NCBI GenBank assembly: GCA_964020975.1
Contig: CAXHWN010002752.1
Span: forward strand, 198,501-262,500
DNA length: 64,000 bases
Source: Hermodice carunculata
Lineage: Eukaryota > Annelida > Polychaeta > Eunicida > Amphinomidae
Direction of reading: 5' to 3'
Shown: one piece after another, positions 35,761 to 45,851 of the stretch
How positions within the stretch are numbered: the stretch's first letter is position 1
Layout of the letters: each line of letters opens with the position of its first letter
Notes under the pieces: generated by a model
What the model saw: only the letters and a program-made list of their open reading frames with translations
Told to the model about the DNA's origin: nothing
The model's database searches: none
Translations under genes and position numbers: made by a program

Positions 35761-36780
35761 AAATATGTCTCCCGGTGGAAGCCGGGGGACATATTGGTTT
35801 AGTGCCCGTTTCTTCCGCTTCTTCTTCTTCTTCTTCTTCTTGTTCAGGTTCTTCAACACTTGGTTTCCGTGTGATAAGTCTTGAAGGACTTGACAGAATT
35901 TGATGAAACTTGGTAGGATTATGTATCTAGGCAAGACCTAGGTAGGGATTGTATTTGGGTGACCTTGACCTAATTTTTAAGGTCACAGGGTCACTTATGT
36001 GAAATTGGTTTCCGTTCCATAAGTCATGAAGAACTTGATGGAATTTGATGAAACTTGGTAGGATCATGTATCTAGGCAAGACCTAGGTTGAGATTGTATT
36101 TGGGTGACCTTGACCTAATTTTCAAGGTCACAGGGTCACATGTAAAATTGGTTTCCATTCGATAAGTCTTGAAGAACTTGATGGAATTTGATGAAACTTG
36201 GTAGGCTTATGTATCTAGGCAAGACCTAGGAGGAGATTGTATTTGGGTGACCTTGACCTAATTTTCAAGGTCACAGGGTCACTTATGTGAAATTGGTTTC
36301 CGTTCGATTAGTCATGAAGAACTTGATGGAATTTGATGAAACTTGGTAGGATTATGTATCTAGGCAAGACCTAGCTTGAGATTGTGTTTGGATGACCTTG
36401 AGCGAATTCTCAAGGTCACAGGGTCACTTATGTGAAATTGGTTTCCGTGCGATAAATCTTGAAGAACTTGATGGAATTTGATGAAACTTGGCAGGATTGT
36501 GTATCAAGGTGAGACCAAGGTTGGGATTGTATTTGGGTGACATTGACCTAATTTTCAAGGTCACAGGGTCATTTACGTGAAATTGGTTTCTCTGCAATAA
36601 GTCTTGAAGAACTTGATGAAAATTGTTGGAGTAATGTATCTAGGTGAGAGCTAAAATAGGATTGTAATTTTCAAGCAAACTTGGTCATTTGTAATTTGTT
36701 ATCACCTGTAGCTTATTCAGAGACGTAAGTGTTCCACCGGGAGACATTTGATTTTCTGTTGGAAAATCAGTCTGTTCTAG
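35761..36780 (+). mobile_element. Helentron-like element with 145-bp tandem core
   Basis: ATGTCTCCCGGTGGAA near 35764 recurs inverted at 36731-36748. The left end can also form a hairpin with the following 'ccgggggaca'. A CTT microsatellite (35817-35841) precedes about six copies of a 145-bp unit; 'tggtttcc' starts at 35861, 36006, 36149, 36294, 36439 and 36584. The right end is a hairpin, GATTTTCTGTTGGAAAATC, followed by 'agtctgttCTAG|T'. Short inverted ends, a central tandem repeat and a 3' hairpin are known traits of Helentron-associated elements. The class is inferred. Confidence 0.65.
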
Positions 36781-37958
36781 TTGAAGGTTGTTTTCCTCAA
36801 TGCTGTGGGCTGCATGAAAACACTGGTGTCACATGCATATTATAATTATATGAAACTAAGTAATTCCTTAAAATATATGCATGAAGTCAGTGCTTTCATG
36901 CTGTCTATGTAATACAGAAAACACAAAAAAGGTCATTACATGTACTTGTCTGCATTCATTTTCATGATGAAATTCCTGTTAAGAAAAGATGAAAGGCATC
37001 ATTTTAATATTTCACTGGTATGGGGAGTTAAATTCATCCAAAGCTAGGCATGCTGTTCTGGACAATAGATCAGATGCAAGAGTACTGTACTCGGGACCTT
37101 GTGAACAAATGAAAGTGCCTTTATATTCCCCTGCCTGCAGTCTTAAAAAAAAGGGAAATCTTTGCAAATGTAAATATTTTAATGGAACTTTACTTCTTGG
37201 GATCATTTTTGTTTAAGGCATTCATGAGCACTGCATTTGCCAGAAAAATTCCGTCCAGAAGAACCACACTAGATCAAAGGGAACTGCAGTTACTTAATAT
37301 TCCATCACAGCTAGGTGGTGCAACACAATGTTTGGTATTCAAGTAAAGGCAGGAGTTGTAATATAGCAGATTTATTCCGAGCTACTATTAAGCTACATCA
37401 TAGGCTTCATAGTATAAGATGGCGTGACTCCCGATTCTGATGGGATGCTGATACACATTAGCATAATATATGTTGCTACCCTACCAACACGTGGTCGTGG
37501 TGTATCTTTAAGGTACTCTACTACTCTACAACAGACAATGCCTTTCTAAGGGTGGTTTTCCACTTGATCAAATCCTATCTGATGTGTCAGATTCAGGTTG
37601 CGTTTGCGTTATTAATGAAACATGTAAAAATCCAACCATCAAAACTCATTGCATTTGTGTTACCGTTTCTGCTTGTGTCTTCAGATGTGATGGCATCCTT
37701 TTGTTTGATTTGCAGTGCTTGGGATCCAAATTTGCATCAGCTGTACTGATAACCATTGAATGTTACATATTTTCTATTATTTTCAAAAATAAAGAGCCAT
37801 AAGACAGAGCATTAATTGCTACTAAAATTGTCTAATATTTACAGACTTAAACCTAAATCACCAGTAAAAACAGATACCAAAATGCACTGAAAAGTGGATT
37901 CAGTGAGTTTTACCTTTTTCCTAATCGCATACCAAAACGGACAGCCAAGCACGATCAT
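36781..37958. other. No gene seen
   Basis: Anonymous AT-rich sequence. No exon could be supported. Confidence 0.4.
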
Positions 37959-38270
37959 TCACGCAACGGATCGGATCAGAGGCAGATATTTCCTCCAGAT
38001 TATTTTGTACTTTCCTTGATTGAAGCGTTCATATACATAAGAAGATAAGCAAGACATTCTTTCCAAATTTAACCCCAAATACCATTGGAGAGGACAAACT
38101 GTTGGCATAGCAGTGTCTGTGCTCCAATTACATGGAGTGGTGGTTCTAGATAATGTAAAGTGATGCCACAGTGGAGCCATGTGAAGAGATGTGTGATTGA
38201 AATGAACAGCGACAGTTCGCTTGTCAGGTTTCCGTTCCCAAATCATCAGGTTGATGTGCTAGACCCACTT
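37959..38270 (-). pseudogene. Possible GIY-YIG endonuclease scrap (Penelope type)
   Basis: The - strand frame contains 'RKPDKRTVAVHFNHTSLHM' and, further on, 'GLNLER'. These recall the 'KPVAxHFN' and 'P.GLNxE' blocks near the C-terminus of GIY-YIG endonucleases in Penelope-like elements. The catalytic GIY and YIG motifs are not visible. It may be chance similarity. Confidence 0.25.
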
Positions 38271-38314
38271 CTCATACAGAAAACCTTGTTCTGTCATGCC
38301 ATACTGGTGGCGAA

Positions 38315-38519
38315 TTAACTCTTCCAGTGCCACCTGCAACTAACTTAAAAATAACTGCTTTGAATTACAGTAAGACTGCTGGACTTTTGTCCCTTGTAAA
38401 AAGATCTTTCATTCAAGTACAATCATGCCTTGAGTTAAATAGAATATGATGGTCCAGGTCAACAGCTTAAAGTGTGCCCAGGACAGCTGTTGTCGAAAAT
38501 GTGGCTCTGAAACAGTTAA
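38315..38519 (-). mobile_element. T1 MITE
   Basis: TTAACTCTTCCAGTGCCA at the left and 'tgtggctctgaaacagttaa' at the right give TTAA-bounded inverted ends. The core contains 'ggtccaggtcaacagctt' and 'aggacagctgttg'. Confidence 0.7.
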
Positions 38520-39213
38520 CTGTGTTTAAATATTAAGCCTAAGATTTCATATCCAGACTGTCAAGGAAACTGCTGAACAAGGAAATTCAACAGATGTTGT
38601 ATTGAAGATGAAAATAAAAACCTATAGTACAAGTAGAGACCACAGAAATGCATTAAAATTTTCCATTCTGTAGTAATGTAAGAGGCTTAAATTTTCATAG
38701 AGAACATTTTACCATCTCTAGCGAGATGACCCCTGGTTCTTGGACTTGCAGGTCCAAAACAGCAGATGGGTGCAGCAGACTTCTGTGGTGCACAATGACT
38801 TGTCTTATAAACTGTTTGTTGCATTAGAGCAGGACCTGCAAGGTACCTGTGTTGCACAGAATCCTTTCATAGGCTTCGTGCCATTCCACATGAAGATTCT
38901 TCAAGAAAAACCTTATCAACTGTCCCAACCTGTGATAAGTAGTTAATCTAGTAAGCCCGCATCTCAAACATTGTCTCCAGCAGAGTTAAGTTTCACAACA
39001 AACCAAGCAGCTCTGTACGTCATACATGATTGTGTATATAGTAACTGACAGTGCTGAATGCACTATTTTCATCAAGGTCAATAAACTGGATCCCAGGTTT
39101 TCAACCTGGACTTCTTTCTATATTCTCAGGGAGCCAGATGTAAGTGGCACCAATGTATTTTTGTTTGCATTGACTGTTGGTAAATATAAAGTCGATTGTA
39201 TATTTGATGGCTT
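38520..39213. other. No gene seen
   Basis: Anonymous. A 68-residue open frame at 38740 has no recognised motif. Confidence 0.4.
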
Positions 39214-39410
39214 TTAACCCTTTCCCCCTATATTATAAGTAAGACTAAGTCAACAACTTTCCTTGGCATGGGTCATGTTGTCTTGACAGGTCTCATCTTC
39301 AACTCTCAGTCAAATTGTGTTTCATTGCTGTTGAAATCATTTGAAAATGCTGAAGCAGACGACATTTGACCACCAGCCAGTTTTGGCTGGTTTAAGGGGG
39401 AAAGGGTTAA
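39214..39410 (+). mobile_element. TTAA-flanked MITE, family T3
   Basis: TTAACCCTTTCCCCC at the left and its inverse 'gggggaaagggttaa' at the right. The interior has half of the hairpin core ('gtcaacaactttccttggca'), then 'gggtcatgttgtcttgacag' and 'agcagacgacatttgaccac'. A close sister copy lies at 39887-40126. Confidence 0.8.
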
Positions 39411-39886
39411 ACCAAATCCTTTGAAATATTCAAAGGTACTGCTATTAAAAATGTGATCATGATATTTAGTCCTTTCCTTGCAACTGCTCTGACCGCTGGA
39501 ATCACTGTCTTTCAACCACAGTGAACACAGTCAAATTATGTGTAGGCCGAGCACATTGAGATCAGAGAGTACTGTGTATATACTTAAGTTTCTGAACAGC
39601 TGAGACTTCTTTGTGGAAACGATGAAGTTTTTCTGTCAAACCCCAGATGGGAAATATTACCATTTCAAAACCTGAAATACTCGCTGAGAAAATTCTAAAG
39701 AATCATGAGTCTTGCATGTTTACATATGATGTTAGTGAAAATCTAGTCTTCTCCCATGAATTTCCCTTCTTGTGACTACCCCCCCCCCCCGAAAAAATTT
39801 CTAATGGAAACACTGACAAGGGGAAACGGTAGCTCAGTAGCTTCATGATGGTATGCTTATAAAAACTGCTGCTCTTCTTGATGTGT
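39411..39886. other. No gene seen
   Basis: Spacer between two T3 elements, with a poly-C tract at 39780-39790. Confidence 0.4.
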
Positions 39887-40126
39887 TTAACCCTTTCCCC
39901 ATTATTTTAAGACTGAGTCAACAGCTTTCCTCGGCATGGGTTGGGCACTAAGTGTGCAACCCATGCCGAGGAAAGCTGTTGACGTGGGTCATGTTGTCTT
40001 GACAGGTCTCATCTTCAATTCTCAGTCAAATTGTTTTTCATTGCTGTTGAAATCAGTTGAAAACGCTGAAGCAGACGACATTTGACCACCAGCCAGTTTT
40101 GGCCAGTTTAAGGGGGCAAGGGTTAA
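39887..40126 (+). mobile_element. T3 MITE with complete hairpin core
   Basis: Ends TTAACCCTTTCCCC / 'gggggcaagggttaa'. It is nearly the same as 39214-39410 but keeps both hairpin arms (39917-39983); the sister lacks the second arm. Confidence 0.85.
39917..39983. repeat. Perfect 27-bp-arm hairpin
   Basis: The left arm starts GTCAACAGCTTTCCTCGGCA and the right arm is its exact inverse over 27 bp. The 13-bp middle (ggcactaagtgtg) can itself pair CACT with AGTG, extending the stem. This is the best-preserved copy of the core found throughout the T1 and T3 elements. Confidence 0.95.
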
Positions 40127-40274
40127 ACAGGAGCATTGACAGCTTGTTTGCTGAGTGGCAGATTGTTTGTGAGTTTGCAAAAGCATATAGGAAGCTGAAT
40201 CCCTGCATGATGCTTCGATCGGCAATCTTAGATCAGCAAGTACATGGCACCATGCAGACTTGACAGTCAATGCA

Positions 40275-40770
40275 AAACAAACTAATGCCTGTCTATGCCA
40301 AAAAACCAACTTGTCGCATATTGTGAAAACTGACTCGCCACATAATACAAAACAAACTTGCCTCGTACTGCAAAAACAGACTTGCCACACAATTAAAAAA
40401 ACAACTTACCATACAATACAAGAAAAAAAAGACTTGTGTAATGCACAGACTTGCGATACAATACAAAAAAGCCACTAGCCACACAATGCAAAAACAGACT
40501 TGCCATAATACAAAAAGCCACTATCCACACAATGCAAAAAACAGAAATGCCATATAATGCAAAAAGCCACTAGCCACACACTGCATGAACGGACTTGCCA
40601 AATGATACAAAAAGCCACTGGCCACACAATGCAAAAACAAACTCACCACGCAATCCAAAAAGCCATTAGTTACACAATACAAAAAAACACACATGCCACA
40701 CAATACAAAAAGTCACTGGCCACACAATCCAAAAACAACCTTTCCACATGATACAAAAATGGACTTAGAA
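40275..40770 (+). repeat. Irregular minisatellite of alternating ~23-bp half-units
   Basis: Alternating phrases 'acaatgcaaaaacagacttg' and 'atacaaaaagccactggcca' repeat about ten times with drift. A-rich tails at 40785-40815 follow. Open frames on both strands reflect the repeat only. Confidence 0.85.
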
Positions 40771-41010
40771 TGCAATGCACAAAATTTAAAAAAAAAAAAA
40801 GAAAAAAAAAAAAAAGATAAAAATACAGACCAAGTGCTCTGCCACTGCAGTGTGAAGTAGAGGGATCGGGTTGTATTTGGGCTTCAGCCTGTTAACTTTC
40901 ATTATTTGCATGAATACAATACCAGTGCCTTGATGAGGAGGACCACTGTACATCTGATGTAAGACCAGGCGAGTGCCCTGGAGGCAGATGTGCCGGTTTG
41001 TTATTTATTA

Positions 41011-41054
41011 CAGTCTGACCGGTTTCACCCTGTTACCGGGCTCTTCAGAGACTG
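41011..41054 (-). ncRNA. Hammerhead ribozyme motif 2 (well preserved)
   Basis: Read 5' to 3' on the - strand: CAGUCU, CUGAAGA, GCCC, GGUAACA, GGGU, GAAACCGGUC, AGACUG. Stem I (CAGUCU/AGACUG) pairs over 6 bp. Stem II (GCCC/GGGU) pairs with one G-U. CUGANGA and GAA are the invariant core, and ACCGGU gives a 3-bp loopless stem III. The cleavage site is after GUC. All core positions expected of a hammerhead are present. The short stem III suggests that a dimer may be needed, as reported for Penelope hammerheads. Confidence 0.8.
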
Positions 41055-41077
41055 AATTTAACGGATGCGTCAACTCT

Positions 41078-41085
41078 TTATATAC
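41078..41085 (-). promoter_or_regulatory. TATA box of the solo terminal repeat
   Basis: TATATAAA on the - strand lies 24 bp upstream of the ribozyme's first stem, as at 20416-20425. Confidence 0.5.
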
Positions 41086-41290
41086 CGTACGGTAACACCG
41101 GCCCTAGTTACGTAGATCACGTAGGGTTGTGACGCTCAGTAAATTTGAGTCAACAACTGTCTACTGTGTACGTAGAGCAGTGGTGCAGGTGACACGTGAG
41201 TCTGGCCAAATGTGACGTCACGTGGCCTGAGTGTAAATGCTTGTAACCATGGATAGTACAGTTTTGCCTTTGGTTTGAATAAGATGGAGT

Positions 41291-41505
41291 TCTTATTGAA
41301 TATAGTCCATATTGCATATGTTATGGATTGTATGAATAATCAATTGTCGTGAATATGTATGGGAGAGTTCACCTGAATGATTGTGTCCTCCACTGTACAT
41401 CTGAGCTGCTGCCTAAAATTTCTTGCAGACCAGCAGTCTTGACTTCAAACCTCTGTTGCTAAAATTTGAAATGGAGGCATAATTACCAAAATTCTATTAC
41501 CACCC
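41291..41505. other. No gene seen
   Basis: Short anonymous spacer. Confidence 0.4.
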
Positions 41506-41669
41506 TTTAACTCATTCCATACCAGTCCCTGATTTTCTGTATATTTACCTAGATTTAAGATGACAATTGCGTATTTCAATTCTTCATGAAAAGAACTTTC
41601 GTTCAAGTACCAACATGCCTGTAGTCGTAAGTCAGTGGTTCTGGTACTGCCTGGCAAGTCATGAGTTAA
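41506..41669 (+). mobile_element. TTAA-flanked MITE, family T2
   Basis: TTAACTCATTCCATACCAG at the left, 'aagtcatgagttaa' at the right. It contains 'cctagatttaagatgacaat' and 'agtaccaacatgcctgtagt'. A second copy, inverted, lies at 49967-50145. Confidence 0.75.
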
Positions 41670-43624
41670 TAATTCATTTAAAAATATTTTAGGCCTTTAC
41701 ACATTTTTTTTCAGTCAAATTCAAGAAACATCAGAAGTTGATAATGTTGTTAATGGTCAGAGCAGTCCCAGATAAAGCAAACAAATTGTAACATGGCCAT
41801 GTTGTCCTTGTGGGATCCATATCTGTTGCAAAATGTGTGGTAAACCTGGAAACGACCATAATTGGTGGATACGACTGCGGAACTCTGTATGCATAAATAG
41901 GGTGACTAAATATTTGGTGTTGCATGTGGCCTTTACATGCATGAATCATCAGCCTGCAAGACTGAATAACTTGGAATTTATTCTGAAATATGAATGTACA
42001 GTACGTGCATTTTCTATGTACATATATGTTCACTGTCACAAAAATATATTGAGTAGCAGACATGCAGCCACTAACAAAGTCATGACAATGATACAACGGC
42101 AACTGAGACCCATATAGGCTCAGGTTATGTGCCCCCTACAGACTCTAATGTTGCCACTACGGGTAAAGAACATGGTGAAAAAGGACAAGGCTTCATACAA
42201 TATTAGACAGCAAGCATTTTTCATGTCGTTTACAATCTTAAACAGAGACAGATGTAACCAATGGCATGTTAGATATAAATGGAAGACAGCGCAATTAATC
42301 GACTAGCATTCTGACTGTTTACTAAATTTTCTGGTAGAAATTTGGATTTATTGAGACTATTAGCGGAGCATGTTTCCTATGATGAGGCATCCTATAACCT
42401 ACCTGTGCGAAAATGTGAGGCAAATTTGCACGGGTTTTATCATATAAAATATGGTAAATAGTATGAATTGGACGGGCCAACTGAAACAGCTATCTCAGTG
42501 GGTGTGTTTATGAGATATTGCAGAGTTTCGGAGGCTGGTAATAAATAAATGGTGTAAACTTAATGGACAGAAAAAAAATTTCAATTTGAATTGTGGTCAA
42601 GACGTGCGGCAGCGTGAATATTCATGTATATATAGTCACATAGTTACTCTTTGTGAGACAACATGCTAAAATGTTCTGGCTCGTCCCAAGAGAGCCACCA
42701 TGCACCAGGCGCTTGATTTTAAGTCATTGGAAGCTGGTTGCCATGGCAACAGACTCACCTGCAGGTAAATATGATATAAATCAGTGTTATGGAACTATGA
42801 ACAGGTACAATATTAATGTATAATCATAATAAATTCCTTTGGCAGATATAATACTGCATTTCATCCCATCAGGCTTTTCCACTCCATGCACAGATTTTTA
42901 ACTGGTGGGCCAGCATGTTATTCTCACCATGGTTGAACAGGTGTTAAATTGTTTTTCTAGTTTAATTCAGTGCATGACTATCAATATGTATGAACATTCC
43001 TTGCCAGAATAAGTCAACAAGCCTCCCTGGTTAGGCATGTACTTCTGCAATCATGTCAAGAAAAGTTATTGACTTAGGGCATAATCGTGATCTGCAATTA
43101 GCGTTCCAGATGTTTGTGTTGATGATAGACTTAGTCTTGGGCCACATATTTGTGAGAAAAGTCCTGCACGTTGGAATAGAACTGTTCATACCGACTTGTA
43201 CCAAACTTTTCCGGACCCTAATTAATAATGCATCCCATTGTTGGCCTGATTGTCCAATCAGCAAGTGGCCGAGTTGGGCCCACTCTTTCATATGCTCACA
43301 ACGGATGCCACTGTTAACGCTAGTGATTACAGCATGGATTGCACTGAACAGTGAAAATCTTTTACCTAAAATGTCACATCAGAGGTGAAATGTGTATGTT
43401 TAGTTTGCTGAAAGTGTGATCTTTTTTATTAAACCCAAGCACATCCTGTGTTTTACTTTCTGATCCTTCCACGTTAAATCCGGCCAGAGTGGTCCAGCAC
43501 AAAATGTAAACAAGCAGGGTGCACTTCGCGAACTTGGGCCGAAGTGAACCAAATAAACCCGAGTCCTATGAACTGGCCTATTGTCATAGTGGTTCCAGAT
43601 TGAAGCTCCTTATAAGGAGACCTT
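41670..43624. other. No gene seen; decayed hairpin core 43010-43080
   Basis: 43010-43075 ('aagtcaacaagcctccctgg' ... 'gtcaagaaaagttattgac') is an eroded T1-type core. Otherwise anonymous, with no convincing splice-flanked frame. Confidence 0.4.
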
Positions 43625-44372
43625 TCTCAGTTTGATTGCTCAATCAGTGGTTCAGGGGTGGGTCCATGCAGGTCAAAGTGCCAGTTTTATTGCTAAACAG
43701 TAGTTCTGGGGTGGGTCAGGTCAAAGTGTCAGTTTAATTGCTCAATCAGTAGTTCTGGAGTGGGTCCAGGTCAAAGTGCCAGTTTGATTGCTCAATCAGT
43801 AGTTCTGGGGTGGGTCCAGGTCAAAGTGCCAGTTTGATTCCTTAATCAGTAGTTCTGGGGTGGGTCCAGGTCAAAGTGCCGGCTTGATTCCTCAGTCAGT
43901 AGTTCTGGAGTGGGTTCAGGTCAAAATACCAGTTTGATTGCTGAATCAGTAGTTCTGGGGTGGGTCCAGGTCAAAGTGCCAGTTTGATTGCTGAATCAGT
44001 AGTTCTGGGGTGGGTCCAGGTCAAAGTGCCAGTTTGATTGCTTAATCAGTGGTTCTGGGGTGGGTCCAGGTCAAAGTGCCAGTTTGATTGCTTAATCAGT
44101 AGTTCTGGGGTGGGTCCAGGTCAAAGTGCTGGTTTGATGGCTCAGTCAGTAGTTCCGGAATGGGTCCAGGTCAAAGTGCCAGTTTGATTGCTCAATCAGT
44201 AGTTCTGGGGTGGGTCCAGGTCAAAGTGTCAGTTTGATTGCTGAATCAGTGGTTCTGGGGTGGGTCCAGGTCAAAGCGCCAGTTTGATTGCTCAGTCAGT
44301 GGTTCTGGATTGGGTCCAGGTCAAAGTGCCAGTTTGATTAGTCAATCAGTAGTTCTGGGGTGGGTCCAGGTC
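43625..44372 (+). repeat. 50-bp minisatellite, ~15 copies
   Basis: The unit reads approximately 'tcaaagtgccagtttgattg' + 'ctcaatcagtagttctgggg' + 'tgggtccagg'. Copies are 85-95% alike by eye and the period is very regular. The last copy runs straight into 'gtccaggtcaacagctttc', the hairpin core of a T1-type element, so the array probably grew from that junction. Confidence 0.95.
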
Positions 44373-44736
44373 AACAGCTTTCTGTAGTTCAGTTGGGCAT
44401 GTTGTTGTTCAGAGGAAAACTGTTGACTCAGTCTACAAACTAATTATAATGCTAAAAGGATTAATTTCAGCCATTGAAGTAGACAACATTTAAGCATCTG
44501 AGCAATTTGGCTTGGGTGTGAGTATAGAAAAGGGTTATGAGCTATCAAACTTTTACAAAACTTCTGAGATGTGATGTAATGAAGTCAAACTAATGTACTC
44601 TTTGTTAAAATGCAACGTGCTGTCTTCCCAAAAAGCTGTGTATATAACTTATGCAGTTCATCAAAATTTACCCAAAATACCCTCAAGATTGATGAAAGAT
44701 ACGTCAGATGCACTGACAGTTTTCTGTTTTGGATCA
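44373..44736. other. Eroded T1/T3 remnants, no gene
   Basis: 'caacagctttctgtag' and 'gaggaaaactgttgactcag' form a weak hairpin core. 44480-44545 has T3-like 'gacaacatttaagcatctga' and 'aaaagggtta'. No exon. Confidence 0.45.
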
Positions 44737-45830
44737 TAACTGTTTCAGTGCCACATTTTGGACTGATCAACAACCTTCCTACAATGCCCCCAAAGTAGCC
44801 TGGGAAAGCTGTTGACCTGGAGCATTACTTTCTATGTAACTAGAGACATGCTGGTACTTGAATGAAAGATCTTTTTATAACAAACATGAATCTAGCAGCC
44901 TTATTGGAACAGTTCATTTTTACCCTTGGCACATAAAGTGCCGGAGGGTGTTGTCATCCCCTGCATCATCTATCCATCTTGTCCATGTTACCGCAATATC
45001 TCCATAAAATGTTAACAATTGCTCTACCAAATATTTGGCACAGAAGGACTTTATGATGGACTAGTTTCCTCTTGAAAACCAGCTTCCTCGGATCATTTCT
45101 AAACTTTTTATGAAACTTTTAATGTATTTATTTGAAGGATGTCTGAGTGGCGTCAACCCTGACGACATTACCGGGATATCTAAAAAAAATATTGAATGCA
45201 GCTTTACCATATTTTTGTCAGAAATTTATCTTATGATGGACCAGATTCCTATATAAAATAAGCTTCTTCTAATAATTTTTTACCTTTTCATGAAATTTTA
45301 ATGTATTATTTTGAAAGTTGTCTGAGTGGCATCAACCCTGACAATGTTACCATGATATCTCAGAAAATAGACCACAACTTTACCAAATTTGTGCCAGAGA
45401 TGCATCTTATGATGGATCAGGTTCCTATAAAATACCAGCTTCCTCTGACTATTTTAAAACTTTATATGAAAAATTTTCATGTATTTGCTTTAAAGCCGTC
45501 AGAGTGCATGGTGTCAACTCTGACAACATTACCATGATATCTCAGAAAATACTGACCATAGCTTTACCAAATTTTTGTCAGAGATGCATCTAATAATGGA
45601 CCAGTTTTCTACGTAAAAACAGTGTGGTCTTTGCATTCATTAACTTTTTATGAAACTTTTAAGTATTTATGTTCAAGGCCGTCTGAGTGGTGCACAAGGG
45701 GACAACGTTACCATCATATCTCAACAATGATCCAATGTATTTTTTGGGGGGGGGGGATGAGGGTAATCTGTTCTCTGAATGCTATTTTAAGTAGTTTGAC
45801 TTCAGTTGCAGTTGGCATTGAGGGAGTTAA
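44737..45830 (+). mobile_element. T1 MITE split by a tandem-core element
   Basis: Left part 44737-44920: 'tgtttcagtgccacattttg', core 'gggaaagctgttgacctgga', 'gctggtacttgaatgaaaga', 'aacagttcatttt'. Right part 45784-45830: 'ttttaagtagtttgacttca' to 'ggcattgagggagttaa'. The uninterrupted sister at 49174-49419 shows the two parts are contiguous in the family. Confidence 0.75.
44921..45783 (+). mobile_element. Tandem-core element, copy B
   Basis: It opens 'tacccttggcacataaagtg' and contains four to five ~180-bp units as in copy A ('gtctgagtggcgtcaaccct', 'aatatctcaaaa', 'atggaccag'). It ends after a poly-G tract at 'ctgttctctgaatgct'. ATTTT stands at both junctions (44916-44920, 45784-45788), a likely 5-bp target duplication. 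Confidence 0.7.
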
Positions 45831-45851
45831 CTCTGTTCATCCCATTTTTCT

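Larger units (their letters stand above)
40995..41290 (-). mobile_element. Solo Penelope-type terminal repeat
   Basis: It contains a hammerhead ribozyme (41011-41054) and a TATA box 24 bp upstream on the - strand, plus 'acgtagatcacgtaggg' phrases. The layout matches the end of the Penelope element at 20351-20425. No RT sequence is attached here. Confidence 0.6.

Noticed and set aside
41833-42117. Overlapping open frames on both strands
   Set aside because: Both strands are open by chance. No motif or splice context supports either.
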